Assembly (NCBI GenBank): GCA_007121775.1
Contig: SKJY01000118.1
Span: 1 to 38,195 of the forward strand
Direction of reading: 5' to 3'
From: Gemmatimonadota bacterium
Lineage (GTDB): Bacteria; Gemmatimonadota; Gemmatimonadetes; Longimicrobiales; Gaopeijiaceae
Length of the DNA stretch: 38,195 bases
In this document: positions 17,139 to 26,267 of the stretch, piece after piece
Layout of the letters: each line of letters opens with the position of its first letter
Numbering within the stretch: the stretch's first letter is position 1
Made by a program: the position numbers and the translations under genes
The notes under the pieces: generated by a model
Seen by the model: the letters and a program-made list of their open reading frames with translations, nothing else
Told to the model about the DNA's origin: nothing
The model's database searches: none

Positions 17139-18535
17139 TGAGCTCGCCCGACCCCCTTCGCCGTCACGCCGGTCCCCCGGAGCCTGGGGCCATCAGGCCC
17201 TTCCACCTTCCTCCCGTCGTCTCCCACAGCCGGGGAGACGGGCTTCGCGTCCTCTCACTGACCCGCCCCGAGATCCCCCTGGCCAGCGGGTGCATCGTCC
17301 TGGATGCGGGGGAGACCACGGCACCCGCGGATCGCGGAGGGCTGGCGGTGCTGGCCGGGGACATCCTGACGGGGGGTACCGAATCCAGGAATGCCGCCGA
17401 GCTGGCGGAAGCGCTGGAACGGTTGGGGGTCAGCCTTCGGGTGTCCACCGGGTGGGACGCCACCACCATGAGCTTCACCACCCTCGCCGATCGCCTCGAC
17501 GACACCCTGGAGGTGGTGGCCGAGGTGCTGGAGAGCGCCGTCTTCCCTGAAGCTGAGGTGGAACGGGTGCGGCGGCAGCGTCTGGCAGCCATCCGTCAGC
17601 GGAGGATGGACCCTGGACAGCTGGCATCCGATGAGTTGAACCGCACCCTCTTCTCGCCGGAGCATCCCTATCATCGCGGGTTGTCGGGAGAGACGGAGAG
17701 CGTGGAGGCCATCCAGCGCTCGGAGGTGGTTTCCTTCGCCCACCGGCGCTACCGGCCGGACCGGGCCGGTTTCATCCTGGTGGGTGATCTGGCCGCCGAG
17801 CAGGTCCAGGAGGCGGCGGAGCGACACCTGGAACGGTGGACCGGACAGGTGGACACTCTGCCTGAGATCTCGGAGGAGAAGCTGCCGGAGGCGCGCCCGG
17901 TGGTCCTGGTCCACCGCCCGGGAGCGGTGCAGTCGGAGATCCGGATCGGGCAGGTGGGGCCGGCTCGGAGTCTGGAGGGGGAGGCGGAGTTGGATGTGGG
18001 GAATGCGGTCCTGGGAGGATCGTTCACCAGCCGCCTGAACCTGAATCTGCGGGAGAAGCACGGCTTTACCTACGGTGTGCGGTCCGGTTTTGCCCGGCGT
18101 CGGCATAGCGGGCTCTTCTCCATCGGCACTGCCGTACAGACCGAGGTGACCATGGCGGCGCTCCAGGAGGCGTTTTTCGAGTTCCGCCGCTACCTGGCCC
18201 ATGGCCCCGACGCCGACGAGGTGCGGCAAGCTCGCGATTACCTGGCCGGCGTCTTTCCCCTTCGGATGGAGACGGCGCCCCAGCTGGCGGCCCGCATGGC
18301 GGAACTCCACATCTTCGGCCTGCCCCTGGAGTACCACCACGGCTACCGGGAGCGGATCCGGGCGGTGACCACCGAATCCATCCACAGGGTGCTGGGAAGC
18401 ATCCTGGATCCCGAGCGGTGCGCCGTGGTCATCGCCGGGGACGCGGACGAACTGCAGGCCCCCCTGGAGGCGCTGGGTCTCGGGGAGGTGGAGGTGCGGA
18501 GCGGAGACGGGGCCACGGCGGGGGTGTCTTCATGA
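17138..18535 (+). CDS. M16-family peptidase-like protein, non-catalytic partner
   Basis: The 465-residue protein has the M16 fold but no HxxEH: the equivalent segment reads GGLAVLAGDILTGGTESRNAAELAEALERLG. It keeps the C-terminal arginine/tyrosine element (NLREKHGFTYGVRSGF) that positions the substrate in the partner's active site, the standard division of labour in heterodimeric M16 peptidases. The ATG overlaps the upstream stop (TGATG), replacing the track's start at 17081. Its own stop overlaps the Nudix gene start (ATGA). It is probably made in fixed ratio with the catalytic subunit through translational coupling. Confidence 0.88.
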   Translation: MSSPDPLRRHAGPPEPGAIRPFHLPPVVSHSRGDGLRVLSLTRPEIPLASGCIVLDAGETTAPADRGGLAVLAGDILTGGTESRNAAELAEALERLGVSLRVSTGWDATTMSFTTLADRLDDTLEVVAEVLESAVFPEAEVERVRRQRLAAIRQRRMDPGQLASDELNRTLFSPEHPYHRGLSGETESVEAIQRSEVVSFAHRRYRPDRAGFILVGDLAAEQVQEAAERHLERWTGQVDTLPEISEEKLPEARPVVLVHRPGAVQSEIRIGQVGPARSLEGEAELDVGNAVLGGSFTSRLNLNLREKHGFTYGVRSGFARRRHSGLFSIGTAVQTEVTMAALQEAFFEFRRYLAHGPDADEVRQARDYLAGVFPLRMETAPQLAARMAELHIFGLPLEYHHGYRERIRAVTTESIHRVLGSILDPERCAVVIAGDADELQAPLEALGLGEVEVRSGDGATAGVSS

Positions 18536-19230
18536 GTGGTCAGTCCGGTCCCAAAGAGTGGACGACGCTGCGGGGGGAGTTCCGGCTGGAGGGTCCGGGG
18601 AAGGCGGAGCCCGGTGAGCCGGGTCGGCTCTCCCGGACCCTGGTGCACCACGGCCGCGTGGTCCGGCTCGGCCTCGATGAGGTCCGGTTCCCCGACGGGA
18701 GCACAGGAGAGCTGGAGTTGATCCGCCACCGGGGAGCGTCTGCGGTGCTGCCTCTCCTGGATCCCCTCCCCCACCCGGATCCGAGGATTGTCCTCCTGCG
18801 CCAATATCGTTACGCCTCCGGTGGGTTCCTATACGAAGTCCCGGCGGGGATCCCGGATCGGGACGACGAACCCTGGGACGCCTGCGCCCGGCGGGAATTG
18901 GCCGAGGAAACGGGGTACCGGGCCCGGGACCTTCGGTATCTCACCGCCATCTTCACCACCCCTGGGTTCACCAACGAGGTGATCCACCTCTTCGCGGCCT
19001 CGGGACTCGAGCCCGGCGCCATGGACCAGGACGAAGACGAATTCCTGGAGGTGGGAAGCCTTCCTCTTTCCAGAGCCGTGGAGGCGGTCTACCAGGGGAA
19101 TGTGGTCGACGCCAAGACGGTGGCGACCCTTCTCTTCGCCCACGCCTTCCTTCCCCGGGCCTGGGACGCCGCCCGCCCGGTGCCGCCTCGCTCCCCTGTC
19201 CCCTGGGACGAGGTGCGCCCGTCCTCCTGA
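18532..19230 (+). CDS. Nudix hydrolase, ADP-ribose pyrophosphatase-like
   Basis: The 232-residue protein belongs to the ADP-ribose/NDP-sugar pyrophosphatase branch, which cleaves ADP-ribose to AMP and ribose phosphate. The Nudix box is GIPDRDDEPWDACARRELAEETGY, with one extra residue between the first glycine and the glutamate compared with the consensus spacing. The upstream LRQYRYASGGFLYEVPAG is typical of NudF-like enzymes. The downstream TPGFTNEVIHLFAA and EDEFLEV supply the usual late acidic residues. The start at ATG 18532 overlaps the M16 stop by four bases, whereas the track's 18418 start would be internal to that gene. The metabolic link with the M16 pair is unknown. Confidence 0.87.
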   Translation: MSGQSGPKEWTTLRGEFRLEGPGKAEPGEPGRLSRTLVHHGRVVRLGLDEVRFPDGSTGELELIRHRGASAVLPLLDPLPHPDPRIVLLRQYRYASGGFLYEVPAGIPDRDDEPWDACARRELAEETGYRARDLRYLTAIFTTPGFTNEVIHLFAASGLEPGAMDQDEDEFLEVGSLPLSRAVEAVYQGNVVDAKTVATLLFAHAFLPRAWDAARPVPPRSPVPWDEVRPSS

Positions 19231-19399
19231 GGGGACACTCCCCTGTGCCCCCTGGTGGGAAAAGGGGCCAATTCCCTGTCACATCGGCGGATCCATTTCT
19301 GGAACGCTTCCTGCACAATACCTGGTCAGGAGGCCGGGAGCGGTCTCCAGCCAGCGGGAGGGCATGCCTCCCGGGAAGGGAAGTCCAAGGGGGAATTCC

Positions 19400-20050
19400 A
19401 TGGCAGCCAACGCAATCGACGTCCGAAACGGAAACCACCGAGCGACGCCGGCCCGGACCACCCGGGAGGAGTTGGGCTCACTCAACGACAGCCAGGTGGT
19501 GCAGCGCTTCCTGGATGGGGAAGAGCGAGCCTTCGGGGAGTTGGTGGACCGGTATGACAACCGTCTGCTGAACTTCGTCTACCGTACGGTGGGAGACCGG
19601 GAGCGAGCCCAGGATCTGGTTCAGGAGACCTTCGTCCGGGTCTACCGGCATCTGCACCGGTTCGACCAGACGAAGAAGTTCTCGACCTGGATCTACACCA
19701 TCGCTTCCAATCTTGCGAAGAATGAATTGCGGAACCGGTCCCGGAATCCGCTGGTGCTTTTTCAGACCATCAAGAAGAACTGGGACGCCGACCACCGCCC
19801 GCTGGAGTGGGAAGACGAGAAGCTGAAGCCGGACGATCTCTTCCGGAAGCGCCATGTGAAGGACGTGGTGGAGAAGGCGGTGAAGGAGCTGCCCGAACAT
19901 CACCGGCTGGTCTTCGTTCTCCGGGAGCTTGAGGGGAAGACGTACGAGGAGATCGCCGAGATCACCGACACCAACCTGGGGACGGTGAAGAGTCGTCTGA
20001 ACCGCGCCCGGAACAACTTCGCCAGGATCGTGGCGCCCATGGTCGACTGA
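19400..20050 (+). CDS. ECF-type RNA polymerase sigma factor
   Basis: The protein has 216 residues with only sigma regions 2 and 4. Region 2 spans about 30-105 (FGELVDRYDNRLLNFVYRTVGDRERAQDLVQETFVRVYRHLHRF...FSTWIYTIASNLAKNELR). Region 4 spans about 155-210 (LPEHHRLVFVLRELEGKTYEEIAEITDTNLGTVKSRLNRARNNF). A charged linker near 110-150 (KKNWDADHRPLEWEDEKLKPDD) is longer than in many ECF factors. ATG 19400 has AAGGGGG six bases upstream and replaces the track's 19100 start. A strong terminator follows 107 bases after the stop. The zf-HC2 membrane protein at 20441 is the likely anti-sigma factor. Confidence 0.92.
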   Translation: MAANAIDVRNGNHRATPARTTREELGSLNDSQVVQRFLDGEERAFGELVDRYDNRLLNFVYRTVGDRERAQDLVQETFVRVYRHLHRFDQTKKFSTWIYTIASNLAKNELRNRSRNPLVLFQTIKKNWDADHRPLEWEDEKLKPDDLFRKRHVKDVVEKAVKELPEHHRLVFVLRELEGKTYEEIAEITDTNLGTVKSRLNRARNNFARIVAPMVD

Positions 20051-20156
20051 CCGTCGACGGGACAGCGCCCCGGTTCATCCGGAGCGCCCCTCGGCCCTAC
20101 CTGGCCCGAACGAGACGGGTCGGCCCGCTCCCCCCTGGTGACGCCGCCCGCCTCCG

Positions 20157-20197
20157 CCCCCACCGGTGACTCTGTCCCGGTGGGGGTGTTTGTTTTT
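20157..20197 (+). terminator. Rho-independent terminator after the ECF sigma gene
   Basis: A perfect 10-bp stem, CCCCCACCGG with CCGGTGGGGG, has a 10-base loop and is followed by TGTTTGTTTTT. It is the clearest intrinsic terminator in the window. Confidence 0.9.
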
Positions 20198-20440
20198 CCG
20201 TCTGCTCCGGAGTTCGTGCGGTGGGGCGTCGGGTGGCGGTGGAGGACGAGATTCGTGACCCACCGCCGACGCCCTCAGAGGTGGGCCTGCGTCCCCTGGA
20301 GGAATCCCGGATCGGGGAGGCAGGAACCCCCCGGCGGGATCGCCAGTATGATAGCCGGGACCGGGGAAGACTCGGGTTGCCTTCCGGCGCCCATCCAGGT
20401 CTCCCCGATGGTTCGATTCCCGAGCGAGGTGTGCCGGTCC
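20198..20440. other. Leader region of the zinc-finger anti-sigma-like gene
   Basis: Together with the terminator this makes a gap of about 390 bases between the sigma factor and the zf-HC2 gene. No supported ORF lies here, and the in-frame extension from 20138 crosses the terminator. TATGAT at 20347-20352 is a reasonable -10 hexamer but lacks a good -35. GGAACC at 20323 resembles an ECF -35, but the spacing to the next GT-rich site is long. The zf-HC2 gene must have its own promoter somewhere here if the terminator is efficient. Confidence 0.35.
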
Positions 20441-21022
20441 ATGACATGCGATGACTTCCTAGCACGTTACTCCGATCTCCAGGACGAGAGCGTCCCGGAT
20501 CGGGACCGGGAGGTGCTCCTGTCCCATCTGGAGAGCTGTGAGTCGTGCGCCAGGTACGACGCCGTCGTGCAGCGCGGCGTAGGGATCCTGCGGGATATTC
20601 CCCAACTCAGCGTCAGGCAGGATTTCCGGGAACGAGTGCTCCATTCGGTCTACACGGTGGATGAGCAGGAGCGGTTGAAGCGCTTCCGCCCCCATGCGGC
20701 CACCGGCGGTGGTACCATGGCCCTGATGGCGGCGGCTGTGCTGGTGGTGGTTGCGGTGTGGAGTCCCAATCTCTGGCAGACCACGCCTTCCGTGGAACTC
20801 CCGGCCCTGGTGGTTCATGGGCCGGACACGGTGGAAGATGGGCTTCCCTTCGTCCTGGGCGCCAACCCGGTGACGGTGCCCATGGGGCGGCCCTCTCCCG
20901 CCGGTCCATCGCTCATGGTGGATAGCGACTTATGGTCTGGTTCCCACATCCTTCTCTATGAGCACTCGCCCCTCTATCATCGATACCGGAATCCTGCGCT
21001 GGTGAGGGCCGGGCTACACTGA
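20441..21022 (+). CDS. Putative zinc-finger (zf-HC2) anti-sigma membrane protein
   Basis: The protein has 193 residues. The N-terminal anti-sigma-type domain has the zinc signature HLESCESC (His29-x3-Cys33-x2-Cys36), with a further Cys3. A single membrane helix at about 92-107 (TMALMAAAVLVVVAVW) separates it from a periplasmic tail of about 85 residues. This is the layout of single-pass zinc-binding anti-sigma factors, which hold an ECF sigma at the membrane. I chose ATG 20441 because GAGGTG lies nine bases upstream and the zinc domain starts there; ATG 20408 is an alternative. It follows the sigma gene but is separated by a terminator, so production of the two may be unlinked. Confidence 0.78.
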   Translation: MTCDDFLARYSDLQDESVPDRDREVLLSHLESCESCARYDAVVQRGVGILRDIPQLSVRQDFRERVLHSVYTVDEQERLKRFRPHAATGGGTMALMAAAVLVVVAVWSPNLWQTTPSVELPALVVHGPDTVEDGLPFVLGANPVTVPMGRPSPAGPSLMVDSDLWSGSHILLYEHSPLYHRYRNPALVRAGLH

Positions 21023-21067
21023 GCCAGCCCCGCCCGGCCTCCGTCCCCTCATCCACGGAAGGCGAAT

Positions 21068-22072
21068 GTGATCCCCAAGGAACTCCGCCGCGCCCTCGGT
21101 TCTGATCCCGGGGGCGTTTTCTATCTCCACGGAGAGGATGAATTCCGGAAGGGGGAGGCTGCCGCCGCACTGGTGGCGGCCCACCTGGACGAGGCCACCC
21201 GTGACTTCAATCTGGATCGCTTGCGTGGGTCGGAGGTGGATGCGGAGACCCTGGCGGCTCGGCTTGGAACCCCGCCCATGATGGCAGAGTGGCGGGTGGT
21301 GGAATTGCGGGAGACCGAAGGGATCGCCGGCTCGGCACGAATGCGGGATCTCCTGTTGGACACCGTACGGAACCCGCCTTCCGGACTGGCGCTGATCCTG
21401 GTATGTACCGTCCCCGCCCGCTCCTCGGCCCGGTTCTACCGGGATCTGGCCAAGCTCGCCCGTTCCGTGGAGTTTCGGGCGGTGGGGCAGGATGACGTCC
21501 CGGGCTGGCTCATGGAGTGGGCCTCCGAACGATTCAGTCGGACGCTGGAGGTGGAGGCGGCTCGGGCCATGGCTGTGGGGGTCGGAAGCGACCTGGCGGT
21601 CCTTGCCCAGGAGGTGGCGAAGCTGGACGCAGTGGCGCCCCAGGGGGAGCCCATCACCCTGGCCCATGTGAAGGCGGCAGGAACCCGGATTCCCCGCCAA
21701 GATCGTTGGGCCTGGTTCGACCTGGTGGGGAAGCGGCGCTTCTCGGAGGCTCTGGAGGGGCTTCACACCCTCCTCCACCACGGCGAATCGGGGGTGGGGC
21801 TCACCATCGGGCTCGCCACCCACATGCTTCGGATCGGCGTCGCCGTCCATGGCGGCCAGCGCGCTCTGGAAGGCGCCCTTCCGCCGCGTCAGCGCTGGCT
21901 GGCCCGATCCGTGGCAGCCCAGGCTCGCGGATGGACGCCGGAGGAGGTGGAGGAGGCGGTGGAAGGACTTCTGGAGGTGGATCGCCTTCTCAAGTCGAGT
22001 CCGCTGCCGGACCTCCATCATGTGGAGAGTTGGTTGCTCGCTCGCCTCCATCGGGCTGCGGAGGCGGCGTGA
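21068..22072 (+). CDS. holA: DNA polymerase III subunit delta
   Basis: The 334-residue length matches HolA, the clamp-loader subunit that opens the beta sliding clamp. The opening [22 protein letters not shown], then [41 protein letters not shown], is the characteristic N-terminal pattern of the family. The segment [38 protein letters not shown] is the central helical domain with the usual NDL-like motif replaced by SDL. The C-terminal collar domain includes [27 protein letters not shown], also typical. The GTG start has GGAAGG five bases upstream. It lies 45 bases after the zf-HC2 gene and overlaps the SPOR gene by four bases. Confidence 0.88.
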   Translation: MIPKELRRALGSDPGGVFYLHGEDEFRKGEAAAALVAAHLDEATRDFNLDRLRGSEVDAETLAARLGTPPMMAEWRVVELRETEGIAGSARMRDLLLDTVRNPPSGLALILVCTVPARSSARFYRDLAKLARSVEFRAVGQDDVPGWLMEWASERFSRTLEVEAARAMAVGVGSDLAVLAQEVAKLDAVAPQGEPITLAHVKAAGTRIPRQDRWAWFDLVGKRRFSEALEGLHTLLHHGESGVGLTIGLATHMLRIGVAVHGGQRALEGALPPRQRWLARSVAAQARGWTPEEVEEAVEGLLEVDRLLKSSPLPDLHHVESWLLARLHRAAEAA

Positions 22073-23079
22073 GGGACGTGGGGTGGGGTCGGCGGGGCGG
22101 CGGGTCCCTTCGCAGCATCGTTCAGGCGGCCGCCCTGGCCCTCTTCTTCCTTCTCGCCGCTCCCGGCCTGGGAATGACTGGAGGGGTGGGTGGCGTCGGG
22201 GAGCTGGCGGCACAGGACGCCCTGGACCGGGTCGAGAGCCTTCTGGACGACGGGCGATACGGCGAAGCGAGGTCGAGCCTCGAGGCGTGGTGGGAGGCCC
22301 ATGGAGGTAGTCCACCTCGAAATCTCCTGGCCCGTGGGCTCTGGCTTCGGGCGCTCCTGACGGTGGACCCGTCTCTCGCGGAGATGGAGTACCGAAGGAT
22401 CGTGGTGGAGTTTCCAGGCTCGGAGGTGGCGGAGGAGTCCCTGATGCGTCTGGCGCGAGGCGCCGAGTTCGCCGGGGATTTGGCCGGTGCGGAACGGTAT
22501 CTGGAGATCCTCCTCCGGGACTACCCGGGCAGCCCGCTCCGGGTGGAGGCTCAGAGCTTTCGGGACCAATTGGCATCCCACCCGGCCCCCCTGCCGGTGC
22601 CGGCAGGGGAGCTGGAGGCGGATCCGGAACCCGCAGTGGAGTCGGAGATTGAGCCGGAACCCGCGGTGGATCCTGAGCCTGAGCCGGATCAGGCACCCGA
22701 ACCAGAGCCCGACCCGGAACCGGAGCCTGATCAGATACCCGAGCCCGAACCGGAGCCGGAAGCTGAGGCTGAGGTGGACCCCGAGGTCCCGGGAGATCCC
22801 ACTCCGCAGATGCACCCGGATCAGGTAGAAGGGGATTGGGCGGTGCAGCTGGCCGCCTACCGCTCGGTGGAGGATGCGTCGGATCTCCTCTCCCGACTCA
22901 GGGCCCAGGGGTGGATTCCCCGTGTGGTTCGGATCGAGGGGGCAGACCTGGTGCGGGTCAGAATCGGGACCTTCACCTCCCGGGACGGCGCCAGGGAGTT
23001 GGCCGAGACGTTGGAGCTACAGGGGTTCGAGACCTTCCTGGTGGACAATCGGGCCCTGGAGCGGCCCGCTTCCCCTTAG
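22069..23079 (+). CDS. Secreted SPOR-domain protein with TPR-like region and Glu-Pro repeats
   Basis: From the GTG at 22069, overlapping the holA stop, the protein is 336 residues. The N-terminus has a signal or anchor helix ([21 protein letters not shown]). A TPR/YbgF-like helical region follows ([23 protein letters not shown]..., [49 protein letters not shown]). A low-complexity Glu-Pro linker with Asp (about 185-250) then leads to a C-terminal SPOR domain (about 262-330: [26 protein letters not shown]...[21 protein letters not shown]). SPOR domains bind denuded peptidoglycan at division sites, so it is probably a periplasmic protein with an extended spacer. The track start at 21517 lies inside holA and is rejected. 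Confidence 0.85.
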   Translation: MRDVGWGRRGGGSLRSIVQAAALALFFLLAAPGLGMTGGVGGVGELAAQDALDRVESLLDDGRYGEARSSLEAWWEAHGGSPPRNLLARGLWLRALLTVDPSLAEMEYRRIVVEFPGSEVAEESLMRLARGAEFAGDLAGAERYLEILLRDYPGSPLRVEAQSFRDQLASHPAPLPVPAGELEADPEPAVESEIEPEPAVDPEPEPDQAPEPEPDPEPEPDQIPEPEPEPEAEAEVDPEVPGDPTPQMHPDQVEGDWAVQLAAYRSVEDASDLLSRLRAQGWIPRVVRIEGADLVRVRIGTFTSRDGARELAETLELQGFETFLVDNRALERPASP

Positions 23080-23115
23080 ACCCCTCCATCGTAGGGGCCT
23101 CCTCCGCCGGTGGAC

Positions 23116-23190
23116 GCCTTCGCCGGACACGTCGTCACCCGGAAGGTCTTCGCCCGGAACGTCTTCGCCCGGAACGTCCTCGCCGGTAAC
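23116..23190. repeat. 15-base tandem array upstream of copA
   Basis: There are five head-to-tail 15-base units. The two central copies are identical (GTCTTCGCCCGGAAC), the next is GTCCTCGCCGGTAAC, and two flanking copies are degenerate. The array ends 79 bases before the copA start and begins 37 bases after the SPOR gene stop. It could be a set of protein-binding sites or a remnant of a repeat-coding segment; it reads as VFARN units in the copA frame. Confidence 0.75.
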
Positions 23191-23268
23191 GGGGTCCTTC
23201 CGATCCGGCGTCCACCCCACACCCCTTTTCCCCCGAACGCCTCCCCTTTGAACCCCAAGGGTCCCGCC

Positions 23269-25635
23269 ATGGAATCCCACACCGCACCCCGTCCTGCGGG
23301 CACCGGTCCCGACCGCGTCCGTGGCAACGGGCATTCCTCGCCCGATACCGGCCGCGACGAGACATCCGAGCGCATGACCCTGGCGGTGGAGGGGATGCAC
23401 TGCGGGGCGTGTGTGGCATCGGCGGAGCGCGCGTTGGCCCGGGTGCCCGGGGTGAGGGACGTCTCCGTGTCCCTCCCCTCGGAGCAGGCTACCGTGCGCT
23501 TCGGCCCCGGTGAGGTGTCCGCCGAAACGCTGGTGGAGGCCCTGGAGCGAGTGGGCTACTCAGGCCGGGTCATGGAGGCGGAAAGCGAGTCGGAGCGAGA
23601 AGAGGAACGGGAGGAGGAGCGGGATGAGGAGAGCCGTCTCCTTTTCCGGAAGTTCAAGGTGGGGGCGGTGCTCTCCGTGCCCATTCTCCTCCTGGGCCAC
23701 CACGACTGGGTCCCCTTCCTGGACGCCGTGGATCACGGCACCATGCGCCTGCTCTGGGCCCTGACCGGTGTCCTCACCGTGCCCATCATGGTCTGGGTGG
23801 GGGGACAGTTCTTCACCGGGGCGTGGAAGGCGCTCCGGCATGGGCGCTCCAACATGGATACTCTGGTGGCGCTGGGGACCGGATCGGCCTTCGTCTACTC
23901 GGTGGTGGCGGTGGCGGCACCCGGGCTCTTCCCCGCCGGCACCGCTCACCCCTTCTTCGAGGCCGCCGCCGTCATCATCACCCTGGTGGTCCTGGGGCAG
24001 GCGCTGGAGGCTCGGGCCCGGGGGTCCACCTCCCGGGCCCTTCGCTCTCTCATGGATCTCCGGCCCGAGACGGCCAGGGTCCTTCGGAACGGGGACGAGG
24101 TGGAGATCCCCGCCTCGGAGGTGCAGGTGGATGACCTCCTGATCGTGCGACCCGGTGAGCGGATCGCCGTGGACGGCGTCATCGAGCGTGGCGCCAGCGC
24201 CGTGGACGAGTCCATGGTCACGGGAGAGAGCATTCCGGTGGAGAAGACCTCCGGCGATGAGGTGGTGGGCGGGACCATCAATCGGTCCGGCAGCTTCCGC
24301 ATGCGGGCCACCCGGGTGGGGGCCGATACGGTGCTCTCCCGGATCGTCCAACTGGTGCGGGAGGCCCAAGGGTCCAAGCCCCCCATCCAGCGGCTGGTGG
24401 ACAAGGTCTCCGGTGTCTTCGTCCCGGTGGCGGTCACCATCGCGGTGGTGGCCTTCATCGTCTGGATCTCGGTAGGGCCCGAGCCCTCCCTGAACTACGC
24501 CGTGGTGGTGGCCGTCTCCGTCCTGGTCATCGCCTGCCCCTGCGCCCTGGGGCTGGCCACCCCCATCTCGGTCATGATCGCTGTGGGGAAGGCCGCCGAA
24601 GCCGGGATCCTGATCCGGAACGGCGAGGCGCTGCAGCAGGCCCGGCGCCTGGACACCGTCATCCTGGACAAGACCGGTACGGTGACCCGGGGTGAGCCGG
24701 TCCTCACCGATTGGCTGGACCGTGAGGGCAAGGCGTCGGAGCGAATCCTGGCGCTGGCCGGCGCCGCCGAGGTGGGCTCGGAGCACCCCCTGGGGCAGGC
24801 CGTGGTCCAGGCTGCCCGCCAGCAGGGGGTGGAGTTGGACGAGGCCACCTCCTTCGAGACCCGTGGGGGGAAGGGGGTGGTGGCCGTGGTGGGGGGCAGG
24901 CGGATCCTGGTGGGTACTCCCACCCTGCTTCGGGAGGAAGGGGTGGACCCCGCTCCCCTGGAAGAGGCTTGGGACCGCCTCTCCGGCCAGGGGAAGACCC
25001 CCGCTATGGTTGCGCTGGATGAGTCGGCCGAAGGGGTGCTGGCGCTGGCCGACCGGGAGAAGGAGGATTCGGCGGCGGCGGTGGCCCGCCTCGAGGGGCT
25101 CGGGCTCCGGGTCATCATGCTCACAGGTGACAATGAGCGCACCGCCCGGGCGGTGGCGGACCGGGTGGGCATCCGGGAGGTCCACGCCGGCGTTCTCCCC
25201 GACGGGAAGGACGAGGTGGTGGCACGGATCCAGTCGGAGGGGGGGCGGGTGGCCATGGTGGGAGACGGGATCAACGACGCCCCGGCGCTGGCCCGGGCCC
25301 ACGTGGGGATTGCCATCGGCGGAGGGACGGATGTGGCCATGGAGACCTCCGACATCACCCTCATGGGTGGGTCGCTCCATGGGGTGGCCGACGCTGTGGA
25401 GCTCTCTCGGGCCTCGGTGCGGAACATGAAGCAGAATCTCTTCGGGGCCTTCGTCTACAACACCGCCGCCATCCCGGTGGCTGCCGGGGTCCTCTACCCC
25501 GTCTTCGGGCTCCTCCTGAACCCCATGATCGCCGGCGCCGCCATGGCCTTCAGCTCCGTCACCGTGGTCACGAATGCCAACCGGCTGCGGAGTTGGAGCC
25601 CGCGCCGAGCCAGAACGCCAGCGCCACAAGGCTGA
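23269..25635 (+). CDS. copA: Copper-translocating P-type ATPase (P1B)
   Basis: The 788-residue inner-membrane pump exports Cu(I). One N-terminal heavy-metal domain carries GMHCGAC (Cys45, Cys48), followed by an acidic Glu/Arg linker (about 105-120). The actuator motif is TGES ([10 protein letters not shown]), and the ion-binding membrane motif is [11 protein letters not shown] (Cys423-Pro-Cys425). The phosphorylation site is DKTGT (Asp467), with the nucleotide-domain HP motif in [10 protein letters not shown] and the hinge [11 protein letters not shown]. Together these fix the CopA class. The track start at 23110 reads through the 15-base array; ATG 23269 just before the metal-binding domain fits better. 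There is no CueR or CopY regulator gene beside it. The last 68 bases overlap the convergent membrane-protein gene. Confidence 0.93.
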   Translation: MESHTAPRPAGTGPDRVRGNGHSSPDTGRDETSERMTLAVEGMHCGACVASAERALARVPGVRDVSVSLPSEQATVRFGPGEVSAETLVEALERVGYSGRVMEAESESEREEEREEERDEESRLLFRKFKVGAVLSVPILLLGHHDWVPFLDAVDHGTMRLLWALTGVLTVPIMVWVGGQFFTGAWKALRHGRSNMDTLVALGTGSAFVYSVVAVAAPGLFPAGTAHPFFEAAAVIITLVVLGQALEARARGSTSRALRSLMDLRPETARVLRNGDEVEIPASEVQVDDLLIVRPGERIAVDGVIERGASAVDESMVTGESIPVEKTSGDEVVGGTINRSGSFRMRATRVGADTVLSRIVQLVREAQGSKPPIQRLVDKVSGVFVPVAVTIAVVAFIVWISVGPEPSLNYAVVVAVSVLVIACPCALGLATPISVMIAVGKAAEAGILIRNGEALQQARRLDTVILDKTGTVTRGEPVLTDWLDREGKASERILALAGAAEVGSEHPLGQAVVQAARQQGVELDEATSFETRGGKGVVAVVGGRRILVGTPTLLREEGVDPAPLEEAWDRLSGQGKTPAMVALDESAEGVLALADREKEDSAAAVARLEGLGLRVIMLTGDNERTARAVADRVGIREVHAGVLPDGKDEVVARIQSEGGRVAMVGDGINDAPALARAHVGIAIGGGTDVAMETSDITLMGGSLHGVADAVELSRASVRNMKQNLFGAFVYNTAAIPVAAGVLYPVFGLLLNPMIAGAAMAFSSVTVVTNANRLRSWSPRRARTPAPQG

Positions 25636-26167
25636 GGGCGCCCACGAGAACGATCCCCCGGCTGAGGCGAAGGGCGAAAGGGGTGGGGGCGCCAGGCTCA
25701 TCCGGCGTCTTCACCGCCGGCACCGTCAGGACGCCGGCCATGATCACCACGATCCCCATGGCCACGAAGAGGTCGGCTCCCGGGACCCGCGCCCCCCAGA
25801 GGACCCCGGGGAAGAGGAAGAGCGCCGGCGTGAAGGGAGAGCGCCTGGTGCCGCCGGTAGCGGACACGGCGGCGCCGAGGACGGCCAGGTTCATGAGGGT
25901 GAAGGTCCTGATTCCAAGGGCCGGGTCGAAGCCTTCCCACCCCCAGGCTCCATGGAGGAGGGGGCGCCAGAGGGTGGAGAGGGGGGCGGCGAAGAAGAGG
26001 AGGCCACAGACGATCAGGACCACCGGGAGGAGGACCCCCATGAGGTCGCCGCGCAGCGGCGCCGGACCTCGCCGGATGCGAACCCCCCCCAGGGGAACGG
26101 CCCCCAGCCAGAGGAGGGCGGCCACGAAGAACTGAAGGGACAGAATGGGGAGAAGGGCCGATTCCAT
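25568..26167 (-). CDS. Small multi-pass membrane protein, unknown function
   Basis: The protein has 199 residues with about five hydrophobic helices: [73 protein letters not shown] and [21 protein letters not shown] do not recognise a family, and no charged catalytic motif stands out in the loops. It follows the cardiolipin synthase gene on the same strand after 100 bases, which suggests a role in membrane or lipid biology by association only. There is no clear ribosome binding site at ATG 26167. The 3' end overlaps copA convergently by 68 bases. Confidence 0.65.
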   Translation of the reverse strand: MESALLPILSLQFFVAALLWLGAVPLGGVRIRRGPAPLRGDLMGVLLPVVLIVCGLLFFAAPLSTLWRPLLHGAWGWEGFDPALGIRTFTLMNLAVLGAAVSATGGTRRSPFTPALFLFPGVLWGARVPGADLFVAMGIVVIMAGVLTVPAVKTPDEPGAPTPFALRLSRGIVLVGALSLVALAFWLGAGSNSAAGWHS

Positions 26168-26267
26168 GGGTGCGGAGGCAGGGGTTGATGTGGGTGATGG
26201 GGGATGCAGGCGCGGTGGCCAGGACCGGGAGCTCTACCGGTGGTTGGAAGCCGTCAGCGGGAATCCG

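Noticed and set aside
19301-19328. GGAACG...GTC as an ECF-type autoregulated promoter of the sigma gene
   Set aside because: The spacing between GGAAC and GTC is about 19 bases, longer than the usual 16-17, and GGAAC is common in this GC-rich sequence. A similar GGAACC at 20323 has the same problem.
21014-22696. 560-codon minus-strand ORF over holA and the SPOR gene
   Set aside because: It is a Pro/Arg/Gly-rich shadow; both plus-strand genes have clear family features.
23560-25701. 713-codon minus-strand ORF opposite copA
   Set aside because: It is a frame shadow of a GC-rich gene: the product is rich in His, Gly, Pro and Asp with no fold, while the plus strand encodes an unmistakable P-type ATPase.
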